Positions 1 through 6,900 of a stretch of DNA of 37,910 nucleotides are shown here, in pieces. Below the pieces are notes generated by a model that was given only the letters and a program-made list of their open reading frames with translations, was not told where the DNA came from and searched no databases. Numbering within the stretch: the first letter of the stretch is position 1; each line of letters opens with the position of its first letter. This DNA comes from Bacteroidota bacterium (GTDB taxonomy: Bacteria > Bacteroidota > Bacteroidia > Cytophagales > Cyclobacteriaceae), in NCBI GenBank assembly GCA_018266395.1, contig JAFEAM010000009.1:67099-105008 (forward strand). The letters run 5' to 3'. The position numbers were made by a program, and so were the translations under genes.

Positions 1-131
1 GAATTGATATAGCTCTTCACATCCCCTGCGCCAAATCCCATCGAGTACTCAACGGTAAAGCTGCTCTGGGCAAAGGAGCCCACGGTGGCGGCCAGCACGA
101 GGATCAATGTTATATAGAATGACTTTTTCAT
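1..131 (-). CDS. Secreted or outer-membrane protein, N-terminus only (cut by window edge)
   Basis: Only the first 43 codons are in the window; the gene continues past base 1. The ATG is at 131 and the protein begins MKKSFYITLILVLAATVGSF, a Sec signal peptide with a likely signal peptidase I site after SFAQ. The mature part starts SSFTVEYSMGFGAGDVKSYI, which resembles the first strand of a small outer-membrane beta-barrel, but too little is present to name a family. It lies 21 bases after the DUF4136 lipoprotein gene on the same strand and is probably the third gene of that envelope operon. Confidence 0.75.
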   Translation of the reverse strand, partial: MKKSFYITLILVLAATVGSFAQSSFTVEYSMGFGAGDVKSYIN

Positions 132-152
132 TTTGATTCGTGTATGAGTTGA

Positions 153-764
153 TTACTTGATTTTCAGATAAGGAGATTGTTTGAAGGCCTGGTTCACCCC
201 ATTCTGGATACGGGACACATCGCTGGTATATCCCAGCAGGCCGTTGAGGGCCGCAGTCCACGCCACCTTCCTGCTGTCGTCGGCGCTGCTTGTGGTGGGG
301 TCAATCATCTGAATGACCAGGGTACCGGTAGTGTAGCTGCCATAGTAGGTGTAAGGATAATACCAGCCACCACCACAGTAGTAGGGATAATACCAGCACC
401 AGTAATTTCCCCAATAGCCACCGACAATGGTGGTTGTAGACCATGCTGCCGGAAGAATCTGTACGTCAGGATTGGCATTGACGTCCACTTTCGTCCATCC
501 GTTGGCCTGCATGTTGTCATCAATGGTCTGCAGAATGGGGAATGCATACACATCCTTTATCTTATCATTTGTGTTGGGATCCCCGTCGATCTTGACGATT
601 TCGCTAGGCAGCGAATACGTCTTTCTCAAGGTGAAGTCAAACTTCGAGTCGTAGTTGGTATATGCGATGTCGTATTCGTCCACATATTCGGGTCCCTTCG
701 GGTAACAACCCCAAACCAGACTTACAACGCCAACTGCCAGCAAGGCAAAAAGTTTCTGTCTCAT
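153..764 (-). CDS. DUF4136-family lipoprotein
   Basis: A 203-residue protein with a lipoprotein signal: hydrophobic residues 5-18 followed by LVWGC, so Cys20 should be lipidated and the protein anchored in the envelope. The stretch from about residue 28 (YDIAYTNYDSKFDFTLRKTY) matches the start of DUF4136, a family of unknown biochemical role common in Bacteroidota. Residues about 114-147 are very rich in Tyr, Trp and Gly and contain two Cys. The gene is 33 bases downstream of the small beta-barrel gene and 21 bases upstream of another secreted protein, so the three probably form one envelope operon. The family call is from memory of its N-terminal motif; function is unknown. Confidence 0.85.
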   Translation of the reverse strand: MRQKLFALLAVGVVSLVWGCYPKGPEYVDEYDIAYTNYDSKFDFTLRKTYSLPSEIVKIDGDPNTNDKIKDVYAFPILQTIDDNMQANGWTKVDVNANPDVQILPAAWSTTTIVGGYWGNYWCWYYPYYCGGGWYYPYTYYGSYTTGTLVIQMIDPTTSSADDSRKVAWTAALNGLLGYTSDVSRIQNGVNQAFKQSPYLKIK

Positions 765-797
765 AACTGTTCTGTAAGTGTTTAGTATTTCCTGTGT

Positions 798-1409
798 TTA
801 GTTATTCAGTTTGATCTGCACTCCGCCTGTAAAACCGAGCTGGGTAGCCGTCGACGAAGTATAAGTACCTCCACCGCATCCGCTTGTCCCGCAGCCTACC
901 CCAAGTCCAACACCCTGAACGGGTACCATCAGTTGCGTCTGCAGCATAATGCCGATTTTTTCGTTGGCATTCACAATCACGCCCAGCTTACCTCCCACCG
1001 CAAATTTCCACTCATCTGAAAAACGGGATGAAGTAAATACAGCCGCTCCGAGCATACCTCCGCCATACGGAGCCACCTTGGCGTTGAAGTCCTTGCTGTG
1101 GCTTGTTCCGATCATAATATAGTTGACACCGCCAGAATAGTTACCGGATGAACCGACGCCGGCACTATAATCCTTGATATTGAATGTAGTGCTCTGATGG
1201 CTGTACGTAAGGTCAATGCTCATGTTGGCGTTGCGCTCATAACTCAGCATGCCACCATAATGCGGGCCGTCTTCAATTATGACATCACCATAATAGCCAT
1301 ATACCTTGTCCTGAATGGTATAGCCTCCGAAGGCCGTTAGCTTCAGACCCTGTGCAAAAAGGCTTGAGCAGCCGGCGAGCATGACTACCAATAGAATTGT
1401 TCTTTTCAT
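798..1409 (-). CDS. Small outer-membrane beta-barrel protein
   Basis: 203 residues with signal peptide MKRTILLVVMLAGCSSLFAQ. The mature part alternates short amphipathic strands rich in Gly, Tyr and Ser (LKLTAFGGYTI, YGGMLSYERNANMSIDLTYS) and ends in GFTGGVQIKLNN, as expected for an 8-10-strand outer-membrane barrel. LAGC at residues 11-14 is also a possible lipobox, so lipidation at Cys14 cannot be excluded, although cleavage after FAQ looks more natural. A Cys/Gly-rich stretch (VGCGTSGCGGG) lies near residues 175-185. The gene leads the envelope operon running to base 1. GACCTTTG on the minus strand near 1452-1459 is a possible -7 element. Confidence 0.8.
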   Translation of the reverse strand: MKRTILLVVMLAGCSSLFAQGLKLTAFGGYTIQDKVYGYYGDVIIEDGPHYGGMLSYERNANMSIDLTYSHQSTTFNIKDYSAGVGSSGNYSGGVNYIMIGTSHSKDFNAKVAPYGGGMLGAAVFTSSRFSDEWKFAVGGKLGVIVNANEKIGIMLQTQLMVPVQGVGLGVGCGTSGCGGGTYTSSTATQLGFTGGVQIKLNN

Positions 1410-1547
1410 TTATTAGAATATTTAGGGGATTAGTCCATAAAAAAGTAGGCGCAAAGGTCCTTATTACTTGCCCATTCCGACATGACAAAAATCATTAGAA
1501 TTTGTTAAGAATAAAAAACGAACATGAAATCAGGGTAAAATTTCTGC

Positions 1548-2819
1548 TCAGAATATCTCCCCCAGATTGAGGAAGAACCCTTGCGAACCATCCGCTCCCC
1601 ACCCATAGTCGATTGCAACATTTGCACGCGAGTGTTTGTTGAACTTTAGACGCACACCAACTCCGGCTCCAGGCCATACTTTCCTGAACGTATTCGTTTC
1701 CATTTCTGAAAATGTTTCTGCATTGGCAAACACAACTCCACCCACAAGCCCGTTTCTCGAAACCCGGAACCTGTATTCTGTTTCCAGATAGAGCATGTTC
1801 TTGCTTCTGAACCTCCCCTGGATGTACCCTCTTCCTGTATTGTTGTATGGATCCCACCCTGTGCTGGGAAGATCCAGATATGGAGGACTGCCCTGAAGCG
1901 TCAGCCAGTTAAAACTCCAGAAGGCCAGAACATTATTGCTTGAAGCAGGGAAGCGTACATACTTGCGAAGATCAATCCGCAGCCCTTCCCAGTACTGGCT
2001 GCTTCCCATAAATGTATAGTTGGTCCTGTACAATACAGACATGTAAGCCCCCCGGTCGGGATTGATGGAGTTGTCCCTGTTGTCGTATAACACATTGAAG
2101 TTCAGTCCTGAAGAAACTGATGTAGATGCAATGCCATAGTCATTAATTGACGCCAGGATCGTAGAGTCGCCAGTGCCAGAGATGTTCCAGTGATAGTCAA
2201 GGCTATAGCCTAACCCCGCATAAAAGTTATGTCCCAGATTCCTCAGCACAGTTTGATATAGCCGTAGGTACTGGTAATCCTGGTCCACATAGATAGACTC
2301 ATCGGTGAGACCTCCCAGGCCGTACGTACGCTGCGGATATTTCAGGTAGCGCCAGTCCGTGACAATGTTAAACTTGTTTCCGCTTGTCCAGATGTTGCCT
2401 TGGGTGTGGACAATGAATTGCCGGTTTTGTGTATAGACCACATCTCCGAAAATGCTGGAGAGTTTTGCATTTTCATCTGAACTGGTATAAAACGCGAGGT
2501 TAGCGGCGATGATGGCGCCAAATCCCGTCGACAAGGAATACCCTAAGCCGGGGGCAGCAGAGAGGTGAATTCTGCCTGATGTCTTGTGTGATAATGTGTC
2601 GTGCTTGACAAGCCCAGGGGCCTTGACGATTTTTCCCAGGATGTCGATAATATCTTTCTCTCCGGGCGGCACATGATCCAGCGCATCTCTGGAAATCTTA
2701 CTGCTGTCAACAGGCTCCTTCTTATGCTTTTCCTGCGCATCAGTAAAAAGTGTAATCAGACAAAAGCCAATGGTCAACAGAGGGGCTCCCTTGGTAAAGG
2801 TCAGTTTCCGGAAATTCAT
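1548..2819 (-). CDS. BamA/TamA-like outer-membrane protein (surface-antigen type beta-barrel)
   Basis: Read from the ATG at 2819 the protein has 423 residues and begins with a signal peptide (MNFRKLTFTKGAPLLTIGFC, cleavage near FTDA-Q). The upstream in-frame ATG at 2867 would put 16 extra residues before this signal and is less likely. The rest is strand-rich, with repeated aromatic-ended segments (DYQYLRLYQTVLRNLGHNFY, NVLYDNRDNSINPDRGAYMS) and a C-terminal part (GAGVGVRLKFNKHSRANVAI, ending in Phe) typical of the Omp85 surface-antigen barrel. There is room for only about 80 residues before the barrel and no clear POTRA repeats, so this is not a full BamA. It lies 70 bases downstream of the MFS gene; a functional link is not evident. 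Confidence 0.85.
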   Translation of the reverse strand: MNFRKLTFTKGAPLLTIGFCLITLFTDAQEKHKKEPVDSSKISRDALDHVPPGEKDIIDILGKIVKAPGLVKHDTLSHKTSGRIHLSAAPGLGYSLSTGFGAIIAANLAFYTSSDENAKLSSIFGDVVYTQNRQFIVHTQGNIWTSGNKFNIVTDWRYLKYPQRTYGLGGLTDESIYVDQDYQYLRLYQTVLRNLGHNFYAGLGYSLDYHWNISGTGDSTILASINDYGIASTSVSSGLNFNVLYDNRDNSINPDRGAYMSVLYRTNYTFMGSSQYWEGLRIDLRKYVRFPASSNNVLAFWSFNWLTLQGSPPYLDLPSTGWDPYNNTGRGYIQGRFRSKNMLYLETEYRFRVSRNGLVGGVVFANAETFSEMETNTFRKVWPGAGVGVRLKFNKHSRANVAIDYGWGADGSQGFFLNLGEIF

Positions 2820-2889
2820 CGATACTATCGCGCAATCTATCGCTTTACTTGCGAACCCCCCCAGCAATCCAGAAGATGTAGATGAGCCG

Positions 2890-4140
2890 TTAGACTATAT
2901 CGACAGATGGACGTTTAACGGCAGGCGCTATTCCTTCGTTGTCCGGATCCATGCTTTTTGCCGGGTCAATGACGAACCACAAAAGCGCGCCAAGGACAAG
3001 CAACAATCCAATGATGGCGACGGGCAAATCGTAGCTCCCATAGAGGGTGATCAAATATCCAATGCCAACCGAACATACCGTACCTCCCAGAAGCCCTGCG
3101 GTGTTCATGGCACCGGTAACCGTACCGCTAAGCTTACCCCCCATTTCGGTAGCTACTGCCCATGAAACAGGAGCTGTGACATCCATAAAGGCCAGACCCA
3201 GTGCCACCAGAATGACCACCACATTATTGTTGGTAGCCTGCGTGGCCAGCAGCATGGATACCCCTGAGAGACTCAGCCCGAACATAGGCACTATACGGCG
3301 GCCCCAGTGGATGCCCAACTTCTTTACAAGATAGTCGCTCATGGCGCCTCCTGCCAGGCAGCCAAGGGCACCGAGAAGAAACGGCAGCGAGGCCGACCAC
3401 GACAGGTCTTTTTCAGAAATGCCCTTCCCCAACTGAAGATATTTCGGCAACCACGAAATGAAAAAGAAGACCCCTGAAGCGTAGCAAAAGTACATGGCCA
3501 TCAGCAACCAGAAGTTAAGGTTGGTAAGCCAGAATTTCCATGGGATCTGATTGTGCGCTCCAGTGCCGGCAGAATGAGTCTCACTGTCCATGTCCTTGTA
3601 TGTCACAAGCCATACTGCCGCCCAGATGATGCCCACGACACCCAAAACATAGAAGCTTGACCTCCATCCAAATTGCATCTGGATTGGGATCACGAGAAAC
3701 GGTGCCAGTGCGCCGCCCAGCCTGCTGGCCATCCAGATGACCGCTTGCGCTCTACCCCTTTCTGGTACAGAATACCATTTCCTTATTGCGATGGCAGTGT
3801 TCGGATAGGCACCTGCTTCGCCGGCGCCAAAGAGAAAGCGGATCGCAAATAGGGACAGGAAACCACGGGCAAATCCGGTAAAGACAGTAAACAAAGACCA
3901 CCAGACTACCACCCTTGCCAGCACCCTCCTGGCACCAAGACGGTCGCCCATGAGACCTGTGGGTATTTCAAACAAACCATAAGAGATCGTGAAAGCGCTC
4001 AGGATCCAGCCAAACTGGCTTTCGGACAAACCCAGCTCAGTAGTAATCCGATGTCCCGCGAGGGAAATCGCATTTCGATCCAAAAATGTGATGATGGAAA
4101 GAACCGAGAGGATGAAGAGGACGAAGTGTTTGTTTCGCAT
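2890..4140 (-). CDS. MFS transporter, anion:cation symporter (hexuronate/galactonate-like) type
   Basis: 416 residues, with about twelve hydrophobic helices in two halves separated by a hydrophilic loop near residues 190-205. The loop between helices 2 and 3 carries the MFS motif A (GDRLGARRVL). The start (VLSIITFLDRNAISLAGHRI) and RFLFGAGEAGAYPNTAIAIR are characteristic of the ACS subfamily that takes up hexuronates, galactonate or related organic anions with protons. The substrate cannot be told from sequence, and no sugar-acid catabolic genes are adjacent. It is divergent from the histone-like gene across 138 bases. Confidence 0.9.
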   Translation of the reverse strand: MRNKHFVLFILSVLSIITFLDRNAISLAGHRITTELGLSESQFGWILSAFTISYGLFEIPTGLMGDRLGARRVLARVVVWWSLFTVFTGFARGFLSLFAIRFLFGAGEAGAYPNTAIAIRKWYSVPERGRAQAVIWMASRLGGALAPFLVIPIQMQFGWRSSFYVLGVVGIIWAAVWLVTYKDMDSETHSAGTGAHNQIPWKFWLTNLNFWLLMAMYFCYASGVFFFISWLPKYLQLGKGISEKDLSWSASLPFLLGALGCLAGGAMSDYLVKKLGIHWGRRIVPMFGLSLSGVSMLLATQATNNNVVVILVALGLAFMDVTAPVSWAVATEMGGKLSGTVTGAMNTAGLLGGTVCSVGIGYLITLYGSYDLPVAIIGLLLVLGALLWFVIDPAKSMDPDNEGIAPAVKRPSVDIV

Positions 4141-4278
4141 GAAGCTGAAAGATACTTCTCAAAGCACAAAAAATTCTCCGGGATTGTGCTAATACGTTAA
4201 CACTTCACTTAAATTTATGTCGCGAAACAGAGAAACCTGTTGACCTTTAAACCAATATTCATTTAAACTCATTGTGCT

Positions 4279-4524
4279 ATGGCTAAAAAGAAAGCAAAGA
4301 AAGCCGCCAAGAAGTCAGCCCCGAAGAAGGCTGCCAAGAAGGCCAAGAAATCAGTAAAGAAGGCTGCCAAGAAAGTGGCCAAAAAAGCTGCTCCCAAAAA
4401 GAAGGCTGCGCCAAAAAAAGCGGCAGCACCTGCTCCCGCTCCGGCACCAGCACCGGCTCCTGCACCCACACCAGCACCGACCTCTACTTCGGGCAACATG
4501 GGCGGCGGAATGGGTTCGATGTAA
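4279..4524 (+). CDS. Lys/Ala/Pro-rich histone H1-like protein
   Basis: 81 residues of extreme composition. Residues 1-50 are almost only Lys and Ala with some Pro and Ser (MAKKKAKKAAKKSAPKKAAK onward), then comes an Ala-Pro repeat at about 50-66, then a neutral Gly/Met tail (GNMGGGMGSM). This resembles the C-terminal domains of H1-like nucleoid proteins and should bind DNA or RNA by charge. The strand is set by the start, by a good terminator 19 bases after the stop, and by similarity to a second Lys/Ala gene at 37808 with a related leader. The reverse-strand reading frame is a compositional shadow. Binding partners are unknown. Confidence 0.75.
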   Translation: MAKKKAKKAAKKSAPKKAAKKAKKSVKKAAKKVAKKAAPKKKAAPKKAAAPAPAPAPAPAPAPTPAPTSTSGNMGGGMGSM

Positions 4525-4543
4525 TCAAAGCCTTCCCAGAGAT

Positions 4544-4571
4544 AAGCGGCCTCAATGGCCGCTTTTTTTTT
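4544..4571 (+). terminator. Rho-independent terminator after the histone-like gene
   Basis: Perfect 8-bp stem AAGCGGCC / GGCCGCTT with loop TCAAT, followed by a run of T to 4571. It sits 19 bases after the stop at 4524 and 15 bases before the next start codon. Confidence 0.9.
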
Positions 4572-4585
4572 AGCCAATCCGAACC

Positions 4586-5668
4586 ATGCGCCCTGCCGTC
4601 ACACACCTGGTAGCTGTACTCATACTTCTGATTGTCAGTGTACTGCTGGCTGCGAGGCCGTATTACAACTATGACATGTTTCGATACATGGCGCTGGCCT
4701 TATCCGACGATTCCATCCCCTTCGAAGACATCCACCGCCAGGTGTACATCAGTGCAAGACAAGAAATGCCTCCCGAGGATTATACAGCCGTTACCATCCG
4801 TCGACCGACACTCCGGGATGACCCGGAGAAGTTCAGGGAAACATTGAAGTATTTCCAGGTCAAACCCGGATACGTATTTGTTGTGAAAGTGCTTTACAAG
4901 GTGGGCGTACCACTGACTGCGGCGACCTATTATCCCTCAATAGCATCGTACTTTCTTCTTGGGTGTCTGCTCTTGTTTGTACAGAGAGATCTGCCTTCAA
5001 TCATGTCTTCACTTTCCACACTGATCATCATGGCCCTACCGCCGGTGGTGGAGGGGGCCAGGTTGTCTACACCTGATATGCTGGCGACGCTACTGGTCAT
5101 GACAGGGTTGCTGTTGTTCTTTTCTGGCAAGACCCCGTGGGCGTTTGTTCCTCTCCTGCTCTCCGTGACGGTGAGGCCAGATGCCGCTTTGCCTGGGTTT
5201 GTCCTCCTCGTTGTGGGACTCGCGACTGCAAGACTGAGCATGATACCGGCTGCTACCTGGTTTTTGGCATTAACAGCAACTATGGTGTTCAGTCTTGGCA
5301 ACGTGAACCTTCTTCTGGAATACCTCTTCACTGCAACAGACTACGATCCTGAATGGTCATGGGCACAAGCTGTTAGTGGGTATATGGATAGCCTGTACTT
5401 GGGACTACGATCCTGGGTTTCCACAAAAGCGCTGACTGGTTTCATGGCATGTGGTGTTTACCTATATCTAAGTAGAAATCACACGATCCGCGAGAGTCCA
5501 TGGAAAGCTATGGTACTGGTTGCGCTCATCATCTACCCCCTGCGCTTCACTCTGCATCCCCAAATGGAAGACCGGTTCTTGCTTGTTCCTTATATCATCG
5601 TAGCTATGGCTTTCATTCGGTGGCTGAATAGTGTGGCTTTGACCCATTCTCCTTCGCAGAGTCTCTGA
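4586..5668 (+). CDS. Polytopic membrane protein of unknown function (GT-C glycosyltransferase-like architecture)
   Basis: 360 residues: helix 1 at about 5-24, a long hydrophilic loop at about 25-95, then roughly eight further hydrophobic segments. One helix followed by a large acidic loop (YNYDMFRYMALALSDDS) and many helices resembles GT-C fold glycosyltransferases, but no family signature was recognised. The last codons, Ser-Gln-Ser-Leu-stop, are read from the first hairpin of the downstream repeat mosaic: TGA at 5666-5668 begins the hairpin loop. The natural C-terminus may therefore have been replaced by repeat DNA. No functional partner is adjacent. Confidence 0.7.
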   Translation: MRPAVTHLVAVLILLIVSVLLAARPYYNYDMFRYMALALSDDSIPFEDIHRQVYISARQEMPPEDYTAVTIRRPTLRDDPEKFRETLKYFQVKPGYVFVVKVLYKVGVPLTAATYYPSIASYFLLGCLLLFVQRDLPSIMSSLSTLIIMALPPVVEGARLSTPDMLATLLVMTGLLLFFSGKTPWAFVPLLLSVTVRPDAALPGFVLLVVGLATARLSMIPAATWFLALTATMVFSLGNVNLLLEYLFTATDYDPEWSWAQAVSGYMDSLYLGLRSWVSTKALTGFMACGVYLYLSRNHTIRESPWKAMVLVALIIYPLRFTLHPQMEDRFLLVPYIIVAMAFIRWLNSVALTHSPSQSL

Positions 5669-5812
5669 AGGAGACTCTGCAGGGAAGACCATGGTACTGC
5701 CCTGAAGGGGCAGTGTTTGTTTAACGGCACGCGCCAAGCGTGCCGTTAATGAATCTCAGACCACCGAAGCCCCGCTTCGTCGCAGAGTCTCCCATGAGGG
5801 GACTCTGCAGGG
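5655..5812 (+). repeat. Block X, copy 1 (158 bp)
   Basis: Matches 6516-6673 at a constant offset of 861 bases with only a few differences (for example A at 5794 against G). It holds a CTGAAGG-loop hairpin at its left end, a perfect 12-bp stem at 5721-5749 (TTAACGGCACGC, loop GCCAA) and a TGAGGGG-loop hairpin at its right end. Confidence 0.92.
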
Positions 5813-5885
5813 GATACTACGAAGGTTTAAACTAGAAACTTCGGGGTGGACTTCGCAGAGTCCCTGAAGGAGACTCTGCGGGGAA
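5810..5885 (+). repeat. Block Y, copy 1 (76 bp)
   Basis: First of three copies (others 6261-6336 and 6472-6547). Contains CGAAGGTTTAAACTAG, an imperfect inverted repeat with AAACTTCG, and then a CTGAAGG-loop hairpin. Confidence 0.9.
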
Positions 5886-5886
5886 C

Positions 5887-5995
5887 ACGAGGCGACTGGG
5901 TACGGGGTATGAGTAGTCTTGTATTGGACTACTAGTTGTCAATACTCGATTTGGTGCGACGCTTCGTCGCAGAGTCTCCCGTGAGGGGACTCTGC
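5887..5995 (+). repeat. Block Z, copy 1 (109 bp)
   Basis: Appears identical to 6362-6470. Contains an AGTAGTC / GACTACT inverted repeat (about 5912-5933) and ends in a TGAGGGG-loop hairpin. Confidence 0.92.
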
Positions 5996-6082
5996 AGGGG
6001 AAGGAGAAAGGCCTAGCGTGGAAGAGGATAATATGGGTGAAAAGATCTATACCTCTGGGTGATCTCTGCAACAGGACAAACA

Positions 6083-6102
6083 GGTCTGTGTCCTCACAGA
6101 CC
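6083..6102. repeat. Hairpin GGTCTGTG / CACAGACC
   Basis: Perfect 8-bp stem with loop TCCT. It is unrelated to the CGCAGAGTC arms but resembles the hairpin at 6766-6789. Confidence 0.8.
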
Positions 6103-6260
6103 GTCTCTATATACAATTGTTTCTTTTCTTCGTCGCAGAGTCCCTCTGCAGGAGAAGGCAACCTTTGATGGGATGCAAAGTGGATGAAGACCACCGTTTT
6201 CACCTTCAACAGACCGGGCATGACGCTTCGTCGCAGAGTCTCCCGTGAGGGGACTCTGTA

Positions 6261-6336
6261 GGGGATACAACGAAGGTTTAAACTAGAAACTTCGGGGTGG
6301 ACTTCGCAGGGTCCCTGAAGGAGACTCTGCGGGGAA
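6261..6336 (+). repeat. Block Y, copy 2
   Basis: Offset 451 from copy 1. Its hairpin arm carries a G for A change (CGCAGGGTC). A 24-base insertion separates it from block Z copy 2, whereas copies 1 of Y and Z are adjacent. Confidence 0.9.
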
Positions 6337-6361
6337 GGCTTTTGGTTAATTTGGTCATAGA

Positions 6362-6470
6362 ACGAGGCGACTGGGTACGGGGTATGAGTAGTCTTGTATT
6401 GGACTACTAGTTGTCAATACTCGATTTGGTGCGACGCTTCGTCGCAGAGTCTCCCGTGAGGGGACTCTGC
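6362..6470 (+). repeat. Block Z, copy 2
   Basis: Offset 475 from copy 1, with no differences seen over 109 bases, which points to a recent duplication or gene-conversion-like exchange. Confidence 0.92.
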
Positions 6471-6471
6471 G

Positions 6472-6547
6472 GGGGATACAACGAAGGTTTAAACTAGAAA
6501 CTTCGGGGTGGACTTCGCAGAGTTCCTGAAGGAGACTCTGCGGGGAA
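6472..6547 (+). repeat. Block Y, copy 3
   Basis: Offset 662 from copy 1. It overlaps the left end of block X copy 2, so block Y's hairpin doubles as block X's first hairpin. Confidence 0.9.
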
Positions 6548-6673
6548 GACCATGGTACTGCCCTGAAGGGGCAGTGTTTGTTTAACGGCACGCGCCAAGC
6601 GTGCCGTTAATGAATCTCAGACCACCGAAGCCCCGCTTCGTCGCAGAGTCTCCCGTGAGGGGACTCTGCAGGG
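6516..6673 (+). repeat. Block X, copy 2
   Basis: Near-identical to 5655-5812. The 12-bp perfect stem recurs at 6582-6610. Confidence 0.92.
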
Positions 6674-6683
6674 AAGACACCTG

Positions 6684-6730
6684 CTTGGCGCGTGCCGTTG
6701 ACCAAGCGCTGTCCCTTCAGGGCAATACCC
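6684..6730 (-). repeat. Inverted partial copy of block X
   Basis: CTTGGCGCGTGCCGTT followed by CTGTCCCTTCAGGGCAATACC is the reverse complement of block X around 5690-5738, with the middle diverged. This is the only clearly inverted block seen. Confidence 0.8.
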
Positions 6731-6765
6731 GCGGACACTCTTGGGAAACTTTCACCAAGGCTATA

Positions 6766-6789
6766 GGTGCCTGTGTCGTCACAGGCACC
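6766..6789. repeat. Hairpin GGTGCCTGTG / CACAGGCACC
   Basis: Perfect 10-bp stem with loop TCGT, resembling the hairpin at 6083-6102. No T run follows, so it is not an obvious terminator. Confidence 0.8.
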
Positions 6790-6900
6790 TTCAAGTCAAC
6801 ACTTTAATTCATTCTAAATTCAAATCATCGCAGGGTCCCTGAAGGAGACTCTGCGACGGAGGAAATGTTATCTGGACACAAAAGCTTATTTTAGCCAACG

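Larger units (their letters stand above)
5655..6855. repeat. Non-coding mosaic of hairpin repeats and duplicated blocks
   Basis: The 1.2 kb between the genes ending at 5668 and starting at 6901 holds no convincing gene. It contains about eleven copies of an imperfect palindrome with outer arms CGCAGAGTC / GACTCTGCG, at 5655-5681, 5781-5810, 5854-5880, 5968-5996, 6134-6149 (short), 6232-6259, 6305-6331, 6443-6471, 6516-6542, 6642-6669 and 6829-6855. Two loop types occur: TCCCGTGAGGG and CCTGAAGGA-like. The hairpins are embedded in longer duplicated blocks, listed separately. Open frames here are short and end inside repeats. Confidence 0.9.

Noticed and set aside
177..785. 202-codon plus-strand frame opposite the DUF4136 gene
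   Set aside because: It is a complement shadow: the minus frame has a lipoprotein signal and a recognisable family.
4269..4577. Ala/Phe/Leu-rich minus-strand frame opposite the Lys-rich gene
   Set aside because: It is the reverse complement of Lys codons; the terminator and leader support the plus strand.
5832..6221. Open frames on both strands in the hairpin mosaic (also 6355-6591 and 6601-6807)
   Set aside because: They are made of repeat sequence, the same peptide appears in several because the DNA is duplicated, and none has a plausible start region.
5655..6855. CRISPR array
   Set aside because: Repeat spacing is irregular, the spacers are themselves duplicated, and no cas genes are present.
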